Numbered from the stretch's first letter, positions 1 to 6,438 are shown. The stretch is DNA of 7,701 nt from Alphaproteobacteria bacterium (GCA_011526395.1 WTHW01000220.1:3013-10713); one strand, 5' to 3'. A program made the numbers and translations. Notes: generated from the sequence alone by a model not told the origin.

Positions 1-930
1 CCGCCAGAAGGTGAAGGCGCAGATGGTGGCGCCACCTTTACTGACACACAGCAATTTGATTCCAAAGAACAAGATGAGAATGCTCGTCCACCTGAGGCAA
101 CAGAGGTCTTTTTTGCGCAGCTTTATGAAGAGAAAGTCCCTGCAGAGATTGAGCAGCAAAAAATTGAGACAGAAACAATTGATAGGCAAACAATCGAAGC
201 CAGTCAGCTTGAATATGAGGCATTTTTGAGCAGGCTCCAGCAAGAATATGGTGAAACGAATGTGGACCCTCTCGAAGCTTATCAATCAGGCAGAGCAGGT
301 GCTGTGTGGCTGACCTACCAAAGTGGAGGCGTTCTTGGTAATCCAAATCAGTTTGATGAATTAATTTCTCAAACCTATGAAGGCACCGCTCGCTTTGTTG
401 ATCAGCTCACAATTTCAGATGCCAATACGGCGTTTAAGGCACGCTCAAGCTATGATGTGACTTTGAACTACAGCAACGCAGAGCTGACAGGTAAATTTGT
501 TTTGAGCAATATGACGTTAAATAACAACGCTTATGTTGGTCCAACTGGCGAGACAAGTTACACACAAATTCTTGACCAAACGCTGTCCTCATCAAATCAG
601 AAATTGCCTAGCACGAATAATGTTGGCGCGCTTATTGGCGGTGATGATGAAAATGGCAATGGTCAGCTAGATGTTGGCGAGACGATTGAGGGCGTTAGAA
701 TTGCAGAAGTTGATTTTCATGATTCTGCAACAGGCTCAGAAATCACAAGCCGCGTGCGCACTTCACTTGATATGTCTGTAGGCTCTACAGCCACTGGCAA
801 TGCAGCGCTGAACGGCACGCTTGGTGAATTTGTGATAAAGTCTGAAGAATATACGTGTAACGCAAATTGCGGCACCATATCTAAAACTGGCACAGTTGGT
901 CTTGGCATATCACAGGTGGCTGCTGAATAA
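1..930 (+). CDS. Beta-rich, probably exported protein with EF-hand-type loop (5' partial)
   Basis: The reading frame is open from the first base and ends at TAA 928-930, so only the last 309 residues are present and the true start is upstream. An internal TTG at 226 is a possible but unnecessary start. Residues 1-75 (from base 1) are Gly/Pro/Glu/Gln-rich and look like a linker or helical spacer. From about residue 120 onwards the sequence alternates polar and hydrophobic residues with many Thr/Ser/Asn/Gly, as in secreted beta-sandwich or beta-barrel proteins. The stretch around residues 122-172 (YEGTARF, then YDVTLNYSNAELTGKF) loosely resembles the TbpB-like barrel repeats of alphaproteobacterial surface lipoproteins, but the usual GxFyGp ending is missing, so I do not assign that family. 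Residues 216-227 form a perfect EF-hand-type loop. A Cys pair (C286, C290) sits near the C-terminus. Asn-X-Ser/Thr triplets occur at N156, N170 and N271. Function unknown; the open frame is secure. Confidence 0.8.
   Translation, partial: PPEGEGADGGATFTDTQQFDSKEQDENARPPEATEVFFAQLYEEKVPAEIEQQKIETETIDRQTIEASQLEYEAFLSRLQQEYGETNVDPLEAYQSGRAGAVWLTYQSGGVLGNPNQFDELISQTYEGTARFVDQLTISDANTAFKARSSYDVTLNYSNAELTGKFVLSNMTLNNNAYVGPTGETSYTQILDQTLSSSNQKLPSTNNVGALIGGDDENGNGQLDVGETIEGVRIAEVDFHDSATGSEITSRVRTSLDMSVGSTATGNAALNGTLGEFVIKSEEYTCNANCGTISKTGTVGLGISQVAAE
646..681 (+). other. EF-hand/dockerin-type calcium-binding loop in the beta-rich protein
   Basis: The encoded 12 residues DDENGNGQLDVGE (the loop begins at its second Asp) place Asp at 1, Asn at 3 and 5, Gly at 6, Leu at 8, Asp at 9 and Glu at 12. 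These are the ligand positions of a canonical EF-hand loop. Such isolated DxNxNGxxDxxE loops are common in extracellular bacterial proteins, where calcium stabilises the fold. Calcium binding itself is inferred. Confidence 0.6.
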
Positions 931-947
931 GCAGCTACATCTGAAAG

Positions 948-972
948 GCGAGTCTAACTCACTTGCGTTTTA
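948..972 (+). terminator. Weak hairpin plus short T-run between converging genes
   Basis: GCGAGT (948-953) can pair with ACTTGC (961-966) through six pairs, one a G-U wobble, with a 7-base loop. GTTTTA follows. It lies 17 bases after the stop of the beta-rich protein and just before the end of the minus-strand gene, where a terminator is expected. The stem is short and the T-run has only four bases, so it may be a poor terminator or none. Confidence 0.3.
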
Positions 973-2013
973 TCAATGTCGAGATGGTTTTGTGCGAAGC
1001 CCGATATGAGGAGTATTTGTTCTGCCATAGCGTCCCTGACGCTCACCTAGGGCCTCATCAACAAGGCCGCGTACTAGCTGGGGCAGCTCTTCATCTAATA
1101 CCTCACGCACAGTCTCGCCTATAAAGGCAACAAGCTCAGGGCCAGCAGTGATTTGTGAGCTATCCTCTGTCTGCACAGCCTCTTCAGGCTCAATGGGTGC
1201 AGAGGTGTCTTCATCAGCTAATGATTGCGATTGTGCATGTTGTGCATTAGCCACAGCGTTCTGAACATCTTCTAACTGTTTTGTCATCTCGCTATCTGCT
1301 TGCGGACGGGCGGCATCAAGTTCTGCTAGCGCGATTGCTTCTTCATTTTCGCGATTTGTCTCAGATGCCTCAACATTTGTTTCTAGCTTATCTATCGCGT
1401 CATCCAAAGATATAGCTGGCGCAAAATCATCTGAAATTGCAATATTTTCAGCGTCTGCATCATCTGTTTGTGCAATGGCCTCAGCTAAAACGGCATATTC
1501 ATCTTCAGAGATTGTATCATCTTTGTCTGATGCTGTTTCGCCAAAAGAAGCAGGTATAGTGAATTCATCATCGCTGCTTTTTTCTTCATGATTACTATCA
1601 TCATCAGCGTTGATTATGTCTTGAATAAGCTCATCATCTAGCGCTTGTTCAGCTGATGGTGTTTCATCCATCTGAACAGGAGCATCAAAAGCAGGTGGTA
1701 TAAACATATCATCTGACGGTGTCTCAGACTTATTATCCACATGATTATCTTCGGTATTTTGCGCTTCTAGTTTTACGGCTTCAGCCTCCTCGTAAAGGTC
1801 TGAAATGCGTGTAAATATCGGCACTGCCTTTTCTTTTTGGCGCGGCTTTCGAGATTGAATGACTTTTTTTACGTTCGCTTTTTTCGACGGCGGCTCTTGA
1901 TTGGGCTGTGATGCAGACCGTTCTTCTTGTGTCAGCATCATCTCTGCTTCATGATAGAGCGCTTCGACAACATCGAACGTATCATCTTCACGAAATTCGT
2001 GGTTTGTTGCCAC
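973..2013 (-). CDS. Acidic, largely disordered protein with PopZ-like architecture
   Basis: This 346-residue protein starts at GTG (2013-2011). An in-frame stop at 2025-2023 excludes a longer version, and AGGGG sits 6 bases before the start. It has no membrane segment or signal peptide and is very rich in Asp, Glu, Ala and Ser. Residues 13-27 and 67-85 form two related short helices sharing LYxEAE, separated by a Lys/Arg-rich linker (44-62). Residues 86-290 are an acidic low-complexity region with SDD-F-P motifs at 100-109, 147-157 and 194-202. Residues 291-325 form an amphipathic helical module (ELVAFIGETVREVLDEELP, then QLVRGLVDEAL) that recalls the C-terminal oligomerisation helices of PopZ/DUF2497. 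That family forms polar scaffolds in alphaproteobacteria. The LLRPMLKEWLD core typical of PopZ is not clearly present, so this is a distant relative or an analogue. The gene converges on the beta-rich protein gene and diverges from the glycan operon. The coding call is firm; the role is inferred. Confidence 0.8.
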   Translation of the reverse strand: MATNHEFREDDTFDVVEALYHEAEMMLTQEERSASQPNQEPPSKKANVKKVIQSRKPRQKEKAVPIFTRISDLYEEAEAVKLEAQNTEDNHVDNKSETPSDDMFIPPAFDAPVQMDETPSAEQALDDELIQDIINADDDSNHEEKSSDDEFTIPASFGETASDKDDTISEDEYAVLAEAIAQTDDADAENIAISDDFAPAISLDDAIDKLETNVEASETNRENEEAIALAELDAARPQADSEMTKQLEDVQNAVANAQHAQSQSLADEDTSAPIEPEEAVQTEDSSQITAGPELVAFIGETVREVLDEELPQLVRGLVDEALGERQGRYGRTNTPHIGLRTKPSRH

Positions 2014-2019
2014 TTCACA

Positions 2020-2024
2020 CCCCT
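2020..2024 (-). promoter_or_regulatory. Ribosome binding site for the GTG start at 2013
   Basis: Read on the minus strand this is AGGGG, six bases before GTG. It supports the GTG start, which is the only start between the upstream in-frame stop (2025-2023) and the conserved-looking N-terminal helix. Confidence 0.6.
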
Positions 2025-2053
2025 ATGAAACAGGATAACCAATCACTAATACT

Positions 2054-2069
2054 TATTGTGGACACAATA
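2054..2069. promoter_or_regulatory. 16-base palindrome, candidate operator
   Basis: TATTGTG-GA-CACAATA is a perfect inverted repeat with 7-base arms and a 2-base spacer. It lies 41 bases before the GTG start of the PopZ-like gene and 160 bases before the epimerase start. That distance suits an operator for the minus-strand gene or for both. The core TGTG-N2-CACA is typical of dimeric helix-turn-helix sites in general; I cannot name the regulator. Confidence 0.4.
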
Positions 2070-2215
2070 TTTGGTGAAGTCTACCTAAAATTTATACGAG
2101 ATGTGGTGTTTGAAGGTCTTTTGCGCCATTTTGCCTAAAATAACCTGACCCTCATATAGGCAGATGGTTTTAAAGCTGATAGTACTGTATCATCATGTAA
2201 CAGGCGCAATATGTT

Positions 2216-2222
2216 GAGGGAG
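2216..2222 (+). promoter_or_regulatory. Ribosome binding site that fixes a TTG start
   Basis: GAGGGAG lies 7 bases before the TTG at 2230. An in-frame TGA at 2215-2217 excludes any start further upstream. The next in-frame ATG would remove the Rossmann glycine motif. Together these make the TTG start close to certain. Confidence 0.7.
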
Positions 2223-2229
2223 ACAGCAG

Positions 2230-3237
2230 TTGAAGATCTTAGTCACTGGTGCTGCTGGTTTTATAGGGTTTCATTTATCCAAAAGATTACTGGATGAAGG
2301 GCATGAAGTTTGCGGCCTTGATATCATGAATGATTATTATGACGTTACCTTAAAGCAAGCGCGTCTTAATCAGATCACATCACATAATCAGTTCTCATTT
2401 GTGCAAATAGATTTAGCTGACAGGCACGCAATTGAGCAGTTATTTCAAGAGTGGCAATTTGATTGTGTTGTCAATCTAGCAGCACAAGCAGGTGTGCGCT
2501 ATTCCATTGAAAACCCACATAGTTATATTGATAGCAATATAACAGGATTTTTGCATATCCTAGAAGGGTGTCGTCATCATAATGTCGGCCATCTTATCTA
2601 TGCCTCCTCCTCATCTGTCTATGGCCTTGATGAGGCGATGCCATTTGATGAGGCGCAATCAACAGACCACCCTATGGCACTCTATGGCGCCACAAAAAAA
2701 GCGAACGAGATGATGGCTCACAGCTATAGTAATCTCTATGATTTGCCGACAACAGGTCTCAGGTTTTTTACTGTATATGGCCCTTGGGGCAGACCAGATA
2801 TGGCGCTTTTCTTGTTCACCAAAGCGATTTTATCACAACAGCCGATCAAAGTTTTCAATAATGGGCAGATGATACGTGATTTCACTTTTGTAGATGATAT
2901 TGTTGAAGGTATTGCAAGGTTGGTTCACAAGCCAGCAACGGCTGATGATAAGTTTGATGGGCTTGCCCCAAATTCTGCTATCTCATCAAAACCGTTTCGT
3001 ATTTTCAATATTGGCAATGGCCAGCCTGTACCATTGATGGATTATATTAAAGCCCTTGAAGACGCTCTCGGCATCGAAGCCATTAAAGAGTTTTTGCCAA
3101 TGCAGCCAGGTGATGTTGCCGCAACTAATGCAGACACATCACGGCTTTATGATTGGGTCGGCTTTAAGCCAGATACAAGTGTTAAGGATGGTGTTGCACG
3201 ATTTGTAGATTGGTATCGCACCTATTATGGAAGTTAA
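2230..3237 (+). CDS. NAD-dependent nucleotide-sugar epimerase, UDP-glucuronate 4-epimerase type
   Basis: This 335-residue extended short-chain dehydrogenase/reductase is full length for its family. The NAD-binding glycine motif GAAGFIG is at residues 7-13, and Asp31 follows strand 2, as in NAD-preferring members. The serine run 126-129 before VYG holds the catalytic Ser, and YGATK gives catalytic Tyr152 and Lys156. The stretch GLDIMNDYYDVTLKQARL (29-46) and the GLRFFTVYGPWGRPDMA block (176-192) are signatures of the CapI/LpsL group that interconverts UDP-glucuronate and UDP-galacturonate in the cytoplasm. Other uronic substrates, such as a UDP-N-acetylhexosaminuronate made by the dehydrogenase of this operon, cannot be excluded. 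It uses a TTG start and is the first gene of the glycan operon; the oligosaccharyltransferase begins 4 bases after its stop. Confidence 0.93.
   Translation: MKILVTGAAGFIGFHLSKRLLDEGHEVCGLDIMNDYYDVTLKQARLNQITSHNQFSFVQIDLADRHAIEQLFQEWQFDCVVNLAAQAGVRYSIENPHSYIDSNITGFLHILEGCRHHNVGHLIYASSSSVYGLDEAMPFDEAQSTDHPMALYGATKKANEMMAHSYSNLYDLPTTGLRFFTVYGPWGRPDMALFLFTKAILSQQPIKVFNNGQMIRDFTFVDDIVEGIARLVHKPATADDKFDGLAPNSAISSKPFRIFNIGNGQPVPLMDYIKALEDALGIEAIKEFLPMQPGDVAATNADTSRLYDWVGFKPDTSVKDGVARFVDWYRTYYGS
3229..3233 (+). promoter_or_regulatory. Ribosome binding site choosing the oligosaccharyltransferase start at 3242
   Basis: GGAAG lies 8 bases before the ATG at 3242. The alternative ATG at 3227 overlaps the epimerase end by 11 bases and has no purine-rich site before it, so the shorter protein (710 residues) is preferred. 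The site lies inside the epimerase 3' end, which suggests translational coupling. Confidence 0.45.
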
Positions 3238-3241
3238 ACCA

Positions 3242-5374
3242 ATGAGCCATGATACATGGAAGGCGCGCTTGCATACCAAGATGGATGCGCTAGCACAATG
3301 GCATCAAAAAATTGCCTTCTTCCACATAATTGGGCCCTTGCCAATGACAAGACTCTTCGTCTTGCTAGCCATTGCAGCTTCACTTTTTGCAGCTCTTGCG
3401 AACTACCAAATCAGAGCTAATCAATATGACAGATGGGTTGAAAATAAGGATGTTACGTTCCTTGACGGCACACCGTTATTTTCCACAACAGATGCGTCTT
3501 TCTTCGTTGGGTTGGCACAGCAATATCGCTTAACAGGTGATAAGCGTGACCATACGGCAAAAAGACTTTACCCTTATCATAAAAACAATATTGAAAAGAC
3601 AAAGCCACAAACAAGCGCGCGTGATTTTCCGCTCCTATCGGTGCTAATTGCCACATTATCACCTGATGCTTCTACGAGAAGTCTGATGCTAACAGCACAT
3701 GCGCTTATTCCGCTGCTTGCCTTTGTTATGGCGCTTGGCATTGTGCTTGCCTTTGGTGCTTCAGGGTTTTGGTTAGAGGGCGCAGTCGCGGCTGTTGGTG
3801 CTGGTCTTGCTCCTACCTTTTTGATGCGGTCCTCAGTCGGCCGGATAGATACAGACATCCTAAATCTAGGGTTTTTCTATTGTGTGTTGGGCCTGACTAT
3901 TTTCGCGGCTCGTTCAAAAACATGGCGCTCTGCCATTATATGGGCATCACTATCAGCCCTTTGTCTTTATTTGTTTTTCTGGTGGTATGAAAAAGCGTTT
4001 ATGGGATGGGCTTTTGCCATTGGTCTTATGTGGCTATCCTTCATCACGCACCGTGATTGGCGCCGCCCATTGGTGCTAGGCTTCATATTTATCGTACTGT
4101 CGGGGTTACTATTCAATCAATTCGGCATTGGCGATAATTCATCATATCTGCAGGAAAATAATGTAAAGGGTGTTTTGATATACCCAAATACCTTTAATAC
4201 GATAACAGAGCTTCGTGTTATTCCATTTTCTAGAATTCTTGAAAGTATTACAGGTTCACTTTTGACAGGTTCGCTAGGCGTTTTGGGTTTGGCTATGTTT
4301 GCTTATCGTTACCCAGTGACAGCCGTTGTTTATGGTCCTGCTTCAATTTTTGCACTTGCGAATTTTCTTATTGGTAATCGTGCTGTCTTTTATTCTGCTC
4401 CTATGATTTGGTTTGGCTTAGCGTATTTTGCGATCTTATCAAGTCAGATTGCTATGTATTTCTTACACAAGCATTTCAAGGCGCGTAGAATAACTAATTT
4501 GGCTCTTCCATCACTCGTTACTGTGGTGCTGATGGGCGCTATTTTATCAGATAAAGGCACGCGCCAATACACGCCAAATCCATCATTCCCAAAACAAATT
4601 ATGGAAGCTTTCGCAGCGGCTAGGGGCAAACTTCCTGAAGGTGCAGTGATTGCAACTTGGTGGGATTATGGCTACGCCTCAATGTTATTCAATGGCTATA
4701 ATACGCTGCATGATGGCGGTATACAGACATCACCTGTTACCCATTATTTTGCACGCTCACTACTCGCGGAAACGCAGTCACAGAGTAATGCAATCTTGCA
4801 TTTGCTTGCTGGCGGCGGCTTGCAGTCCCTAGAGGATAATAGTGGCTCCAAAGAAGCGATAGAGACCATCATATCAACGAAACTGATAAAAAGCGAAGCG
4901 CCCATATTCCTTGTTCTGACAAGTCAAATGGCAAGCTGGATGGGTTCTATCTCAAATCTAGGTATGTGGGACACCGAGACAGGCCAGCCGATAAATGCGA
5001 AGAATAGTCGTTATGGTCCAACGCTATTTTATTCAAACCTGCGTTGTCGTGCAACTGAGGTATCTTATCAAGCTGTTTGTGATAACCGTCTTGTTGACTT
5101 GCAGTTAGGCACAATTGACAATGCGCCTGTGATTAATAAGTTCACTCAAGCAACAGATGGTATTCTTCAACAAGAGACACGTTTGAATGGCGGCGCCTTA
5201 AACCATTTGCATTTATCAGAGATAAGTGAAGGCAATACCAGCATATCGTTATTTCATGACAGATTAGCGCGTTCCACTTTTCATAACTTATTTCATTTGG
5301 CAAAGGTTGATGAGACGCTATTTCAGCTGGTATATGATGACTATCCCCATGCACGTATTTATCAGGTAAAATAA
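3242..5374 (+). CDS. pglB: STT3/PglB-type oligosaccharyltransferase (N-glycosylation)
   Basis: Predicted to transfer a polyprenyl-diphosphate-linked glycan to protein asparagines on the periplasmic face of the inner membrane. The 710 residues (715 if started at ATG 3227) match Campylobacter PglB in length (about 713) and order: a short cytoplasmic N-terminus, about 13 membrane segments to roughly residue 435, then a soluble periplasmic domain. Numbered from 3242, the catalytic signatures are Asp84 (TTDASFF, like SNDGYAF of PglB), the metal-binding DTD at 203-205 in GRIDTDIL, the TIxE motif TITE at 320-323 with Glu323 in external loop 5, and WWDYG at 473-477, which binds the sequon hydroxyl. 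A Met/Ile-type segment (MASWMGSI, 563-570) follows. Residue 335, 12 after the TIxE glutamate, is Ser where PglB has the -2-reading Arg. Two cysteines (602, 613) are the only ones in the periplasmic domain. It lies between an epimerase and a WecA-like transferase. WWDYG with TIxE separates it from O-oligosaccharyltransferases and WaaL ligases. Confidence 0.93.
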   Translation: MSHDTWKARLHTKMDALAQWHQKIAFFHIIGPLPMTRLFVLLAIAASLFAALANYQIRANQYDRWVENKDVTFLDGTPLFSTTDASFFVGLAQQYRLTGDKRDHTAKRLYPYHKNNIEKTKPQTSARDFPLLSVLIATLSPDASTRSLMLTAHALIPLLAFVMALGIVLAFGASGFWLEGAVAAVGAGLAPTFLMRSSVGRIDTDILNLGFFYCVLGLTIFAARSKTWRSAIIWASLSALCLYLFFWWYEKAFMGWAFAIGLMWLSFITHRDWRRPLVLGFIFIVLSGLLFNQFGIGDNSSYLQENNVKGVLIYPNTFNTITELRVIPFSRILESITGSLLTGSLGVLGLAMFAYRYPVTAVVYGPASIFALANFLIGNRAVFYSAPMIWFGLAYFAILSSQIAMYFLHKHFKARRITNLALPSLVTVVLMGAILSDKGTRQYTPNPSFPKQIMEAFAAARGKLPEGAVIATWWDYGYASMLFNGYNTLHDGGIQTSPVTHYFARSLLAETQSQSNAILHLLAGGGLQSLEDNSGSKEAIETIISTKLIKSEAPIFLVLTSQMASWMGSISNLGMWDTETGQPINAKNSRYGPTLFYSNLRCRATEVSYQAVCDNRLVDLQLGTIDNAPVINKFTQATDGILQQETRLNGGALNHLHLSEISEGNTSISLFHDRLARSTFHNLFHLAKVDETLFQLVYDDYPHARIYQVK

Positions 5375-5379
5375 AAATC

Positions 5380-6438
5380 ATGATGAGTATGATATCACAA
5401 TATTTTGACCTTATTACCTATAGCGTGGCTGCAGGCATGATGTGTAATTGGGGCATCATAAAAACCGTTGGGTGGCATGGCAAATGGACAGCTGATGGCG
5501 CAACTGGCATCCAAAAGGTGCATCAGGGCCTCGTGCCAAGAATAGGCGGGCTATCGATATTATTGGTGTTAACAGCAAGTGCCATATTATCACCATATGG
5601 CATAACTTTAGGTCTGTTTTTACTATTAAGCCTTCCCGCATTTTTATCAGGGTTTATTGAGGATATCACCAAAGTAATCAGGCCAATATATAGGCTAATC
5701 GCTTGTTTATTTGTGGGTCTATTGGCATGGATGAATGATATTGCGATTAAGTCAGTTGATATATGGTTTATCGACATCATATTAGCTTATCCAATAATCT
5801 CGTTACTCGTCACCATGTTGGTTGTTGCGGCATTGGCAAACGCCATTAACATGATAGATGGCTTGAATGGCTTGTCTGGGGGATATGTTGTCGTCGCCTC
5901 AACTGTGCTAGCTATCATTGCCTATTTGAATAACGAGCCTGCATTAAGCTTTACGGCGATTGCGCTGGCATCATCGATATTAGGATATTTAGTCTTTAAT
6001 TGGCCTTTTGGTAAAATATTCCTTGGTGATGGCGGCGCTTACATGTTGGGCGCCCTTCTTGCTTTGATTGCTATATCGCTAGCGCAAAATAATGAGGGCG
6101 TTACACAAACTCTGACATTGGTGGTCCTATCATATCCTGCGTGGGAGATATCGCTGTCAATGGCACGCCGGCTATTTGGAAAAAGCTCAATGACAGAAGC
6201 AGATCATAACCATCTGCATAGCCGCATATACCAATATTTAAGTGCGCTTGGGTGGCGTGTTAGCAGTGTGTTGATTAACTCTTATGCCTCACTCATTCTA
6301 GTAAGCATCATCGCAGCCACAATGATCGTGCCATTGGTGCTGATTACTGGGTCAAATGGTATCCCTGGCTCAAATTTGATGATTATCTTTGCTCAATTTA
6401 TATTATATTCTTTGTGTTATAAATTTTTTGGCAAATGA
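5380..6438 (+). CDS. WecA/MraY-family polyprenyl-phosphate glycosyl-1-phosphate transferase
   Basis: A 352-residue polytopic inner-membrane enzyme with about 10-11 hydrophobic segments. Such enzymes move a sugar 1-phosphate (in this family often GlcNAc, GalNAc, QuiNAc or FucNAc) from a UDP-sugar to undecaprenyl phosphate, the first step of a lipid-linked glycan. Family motifs in order: KVHQGLVPRIGG (46-57); GFIEDITK (91-98), where Glu-Asp replaces the usual Asp-Asp; NAINMIDGLNGLSGG (154-168) with the active-site Asp160; FLGDGGAYMLG (214-224) with Asp217; and DHNHLHSR (275-282), the His-rich cytoplasmic loop. The Glu-Asp form is familiar in a proteobacterial subgroup, so it is not a sign of decay. 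It starts 5 bases after the oligosaccharyltransferase stop with only a weak ribosome site, which suggests translational coupling; ATGs at 5383 and 5389 are alternatives. The position next to the oligosaccharyltransferase suggests it primes the glycan that enzyme transfers. The exact sugar cannot be read from sequence. Confidence 0.92.
   Translation: MMSMISQYFDLITYSVAAGMMCNWGIIKTVGWHGKWTADGATGIQKVHQGLVPRIGGLSILLVLTASAILSPYGITLGLFLLLSLPAFLSGFIEDITKVIRPIYRLIACLFVGLLAWMNDIAIKSVDIWFIDIILAYPIISLLVTMLVVAALANAINMIDGLNGLSGGYVVVASTVLAIIAYLNNEPALSFTAIALASSILGYLVFNWPFGKIFLGDGGAYMLGALLALIAISLAQNNEGVTQTLTLVVLSYPAWEISLSMARRLFGKSSMTEADHNHLHSRIYQYLSALGWRVSSVLINSYASLILVSIIAATMIVPLVLITGSNGIPGSNLMIIFAQFILYSLCYKFFGK

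Larger units (their letters stand above)
2014..2229. other. Divergent intergenic region
   Basis: These 216 bases separate the PopZ-like gene from the glycan operon and must hold the promoters for both directions. I see no coding evidence; an antisense frame open across part of it has no matching ribosome site or recognisable protein. It holds a 7-2-7 palindrome (2054-2069) and a weaker inverted repeat, TGATA (2177-2181) with TATCA (2188-2192). For the plus strand, the best box pair is TTGAAG (2110-2115) and TAAAAT (2136-2141), but the 20-base spacer is too long to be convincing. Confidence 0.5.

Noticed and set aside
226..930. TTG at 226 as the true start of the first gene
   Set aside because: The same frame is open back to base 1 without a stop, and no convincing ribosome binding site precedes 226. 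A gene entering from the left edge is the simpler reading.
1908..2138. Plus-strand open frame across the intergenic region
   Set aside because: It overlaps the N-terminal coding part of the minus-strand gene in antisense, has no ribosome site, and its translation resembles no protein.
2110..2141. TTGAAG / TAAAAT as the operon promoter
   Set aside because: The spacer is 20 bases, well outside the usual 16-18, and AT-rich DNA gives such boxes by chance.
3227..3241. ATG at 3227 as the start of the oligosaccharyltransferase
   Set aside because: It has no ribosome binding site and overlaps the epimerase end, while ATG 3242 has GGAAG at 8 bases. The longer form remains possible and only adds five residues.
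3577..3858. Minus-strand open frames inside the oligosaccharyltransferase gene
   Set aside because: Antisense shadows of a clearly coding frame; low-complexity translations with no ribosome sites.
5652..5678. Glu-Asp instead of Asp-Asp in the WecA-like transferase as a sign of inactivation
   Set aside because: Glu-Asp is known in a proteobacterial subgroup of this family, and all other motifs (Asp160, Asp217, His loop) are intact.
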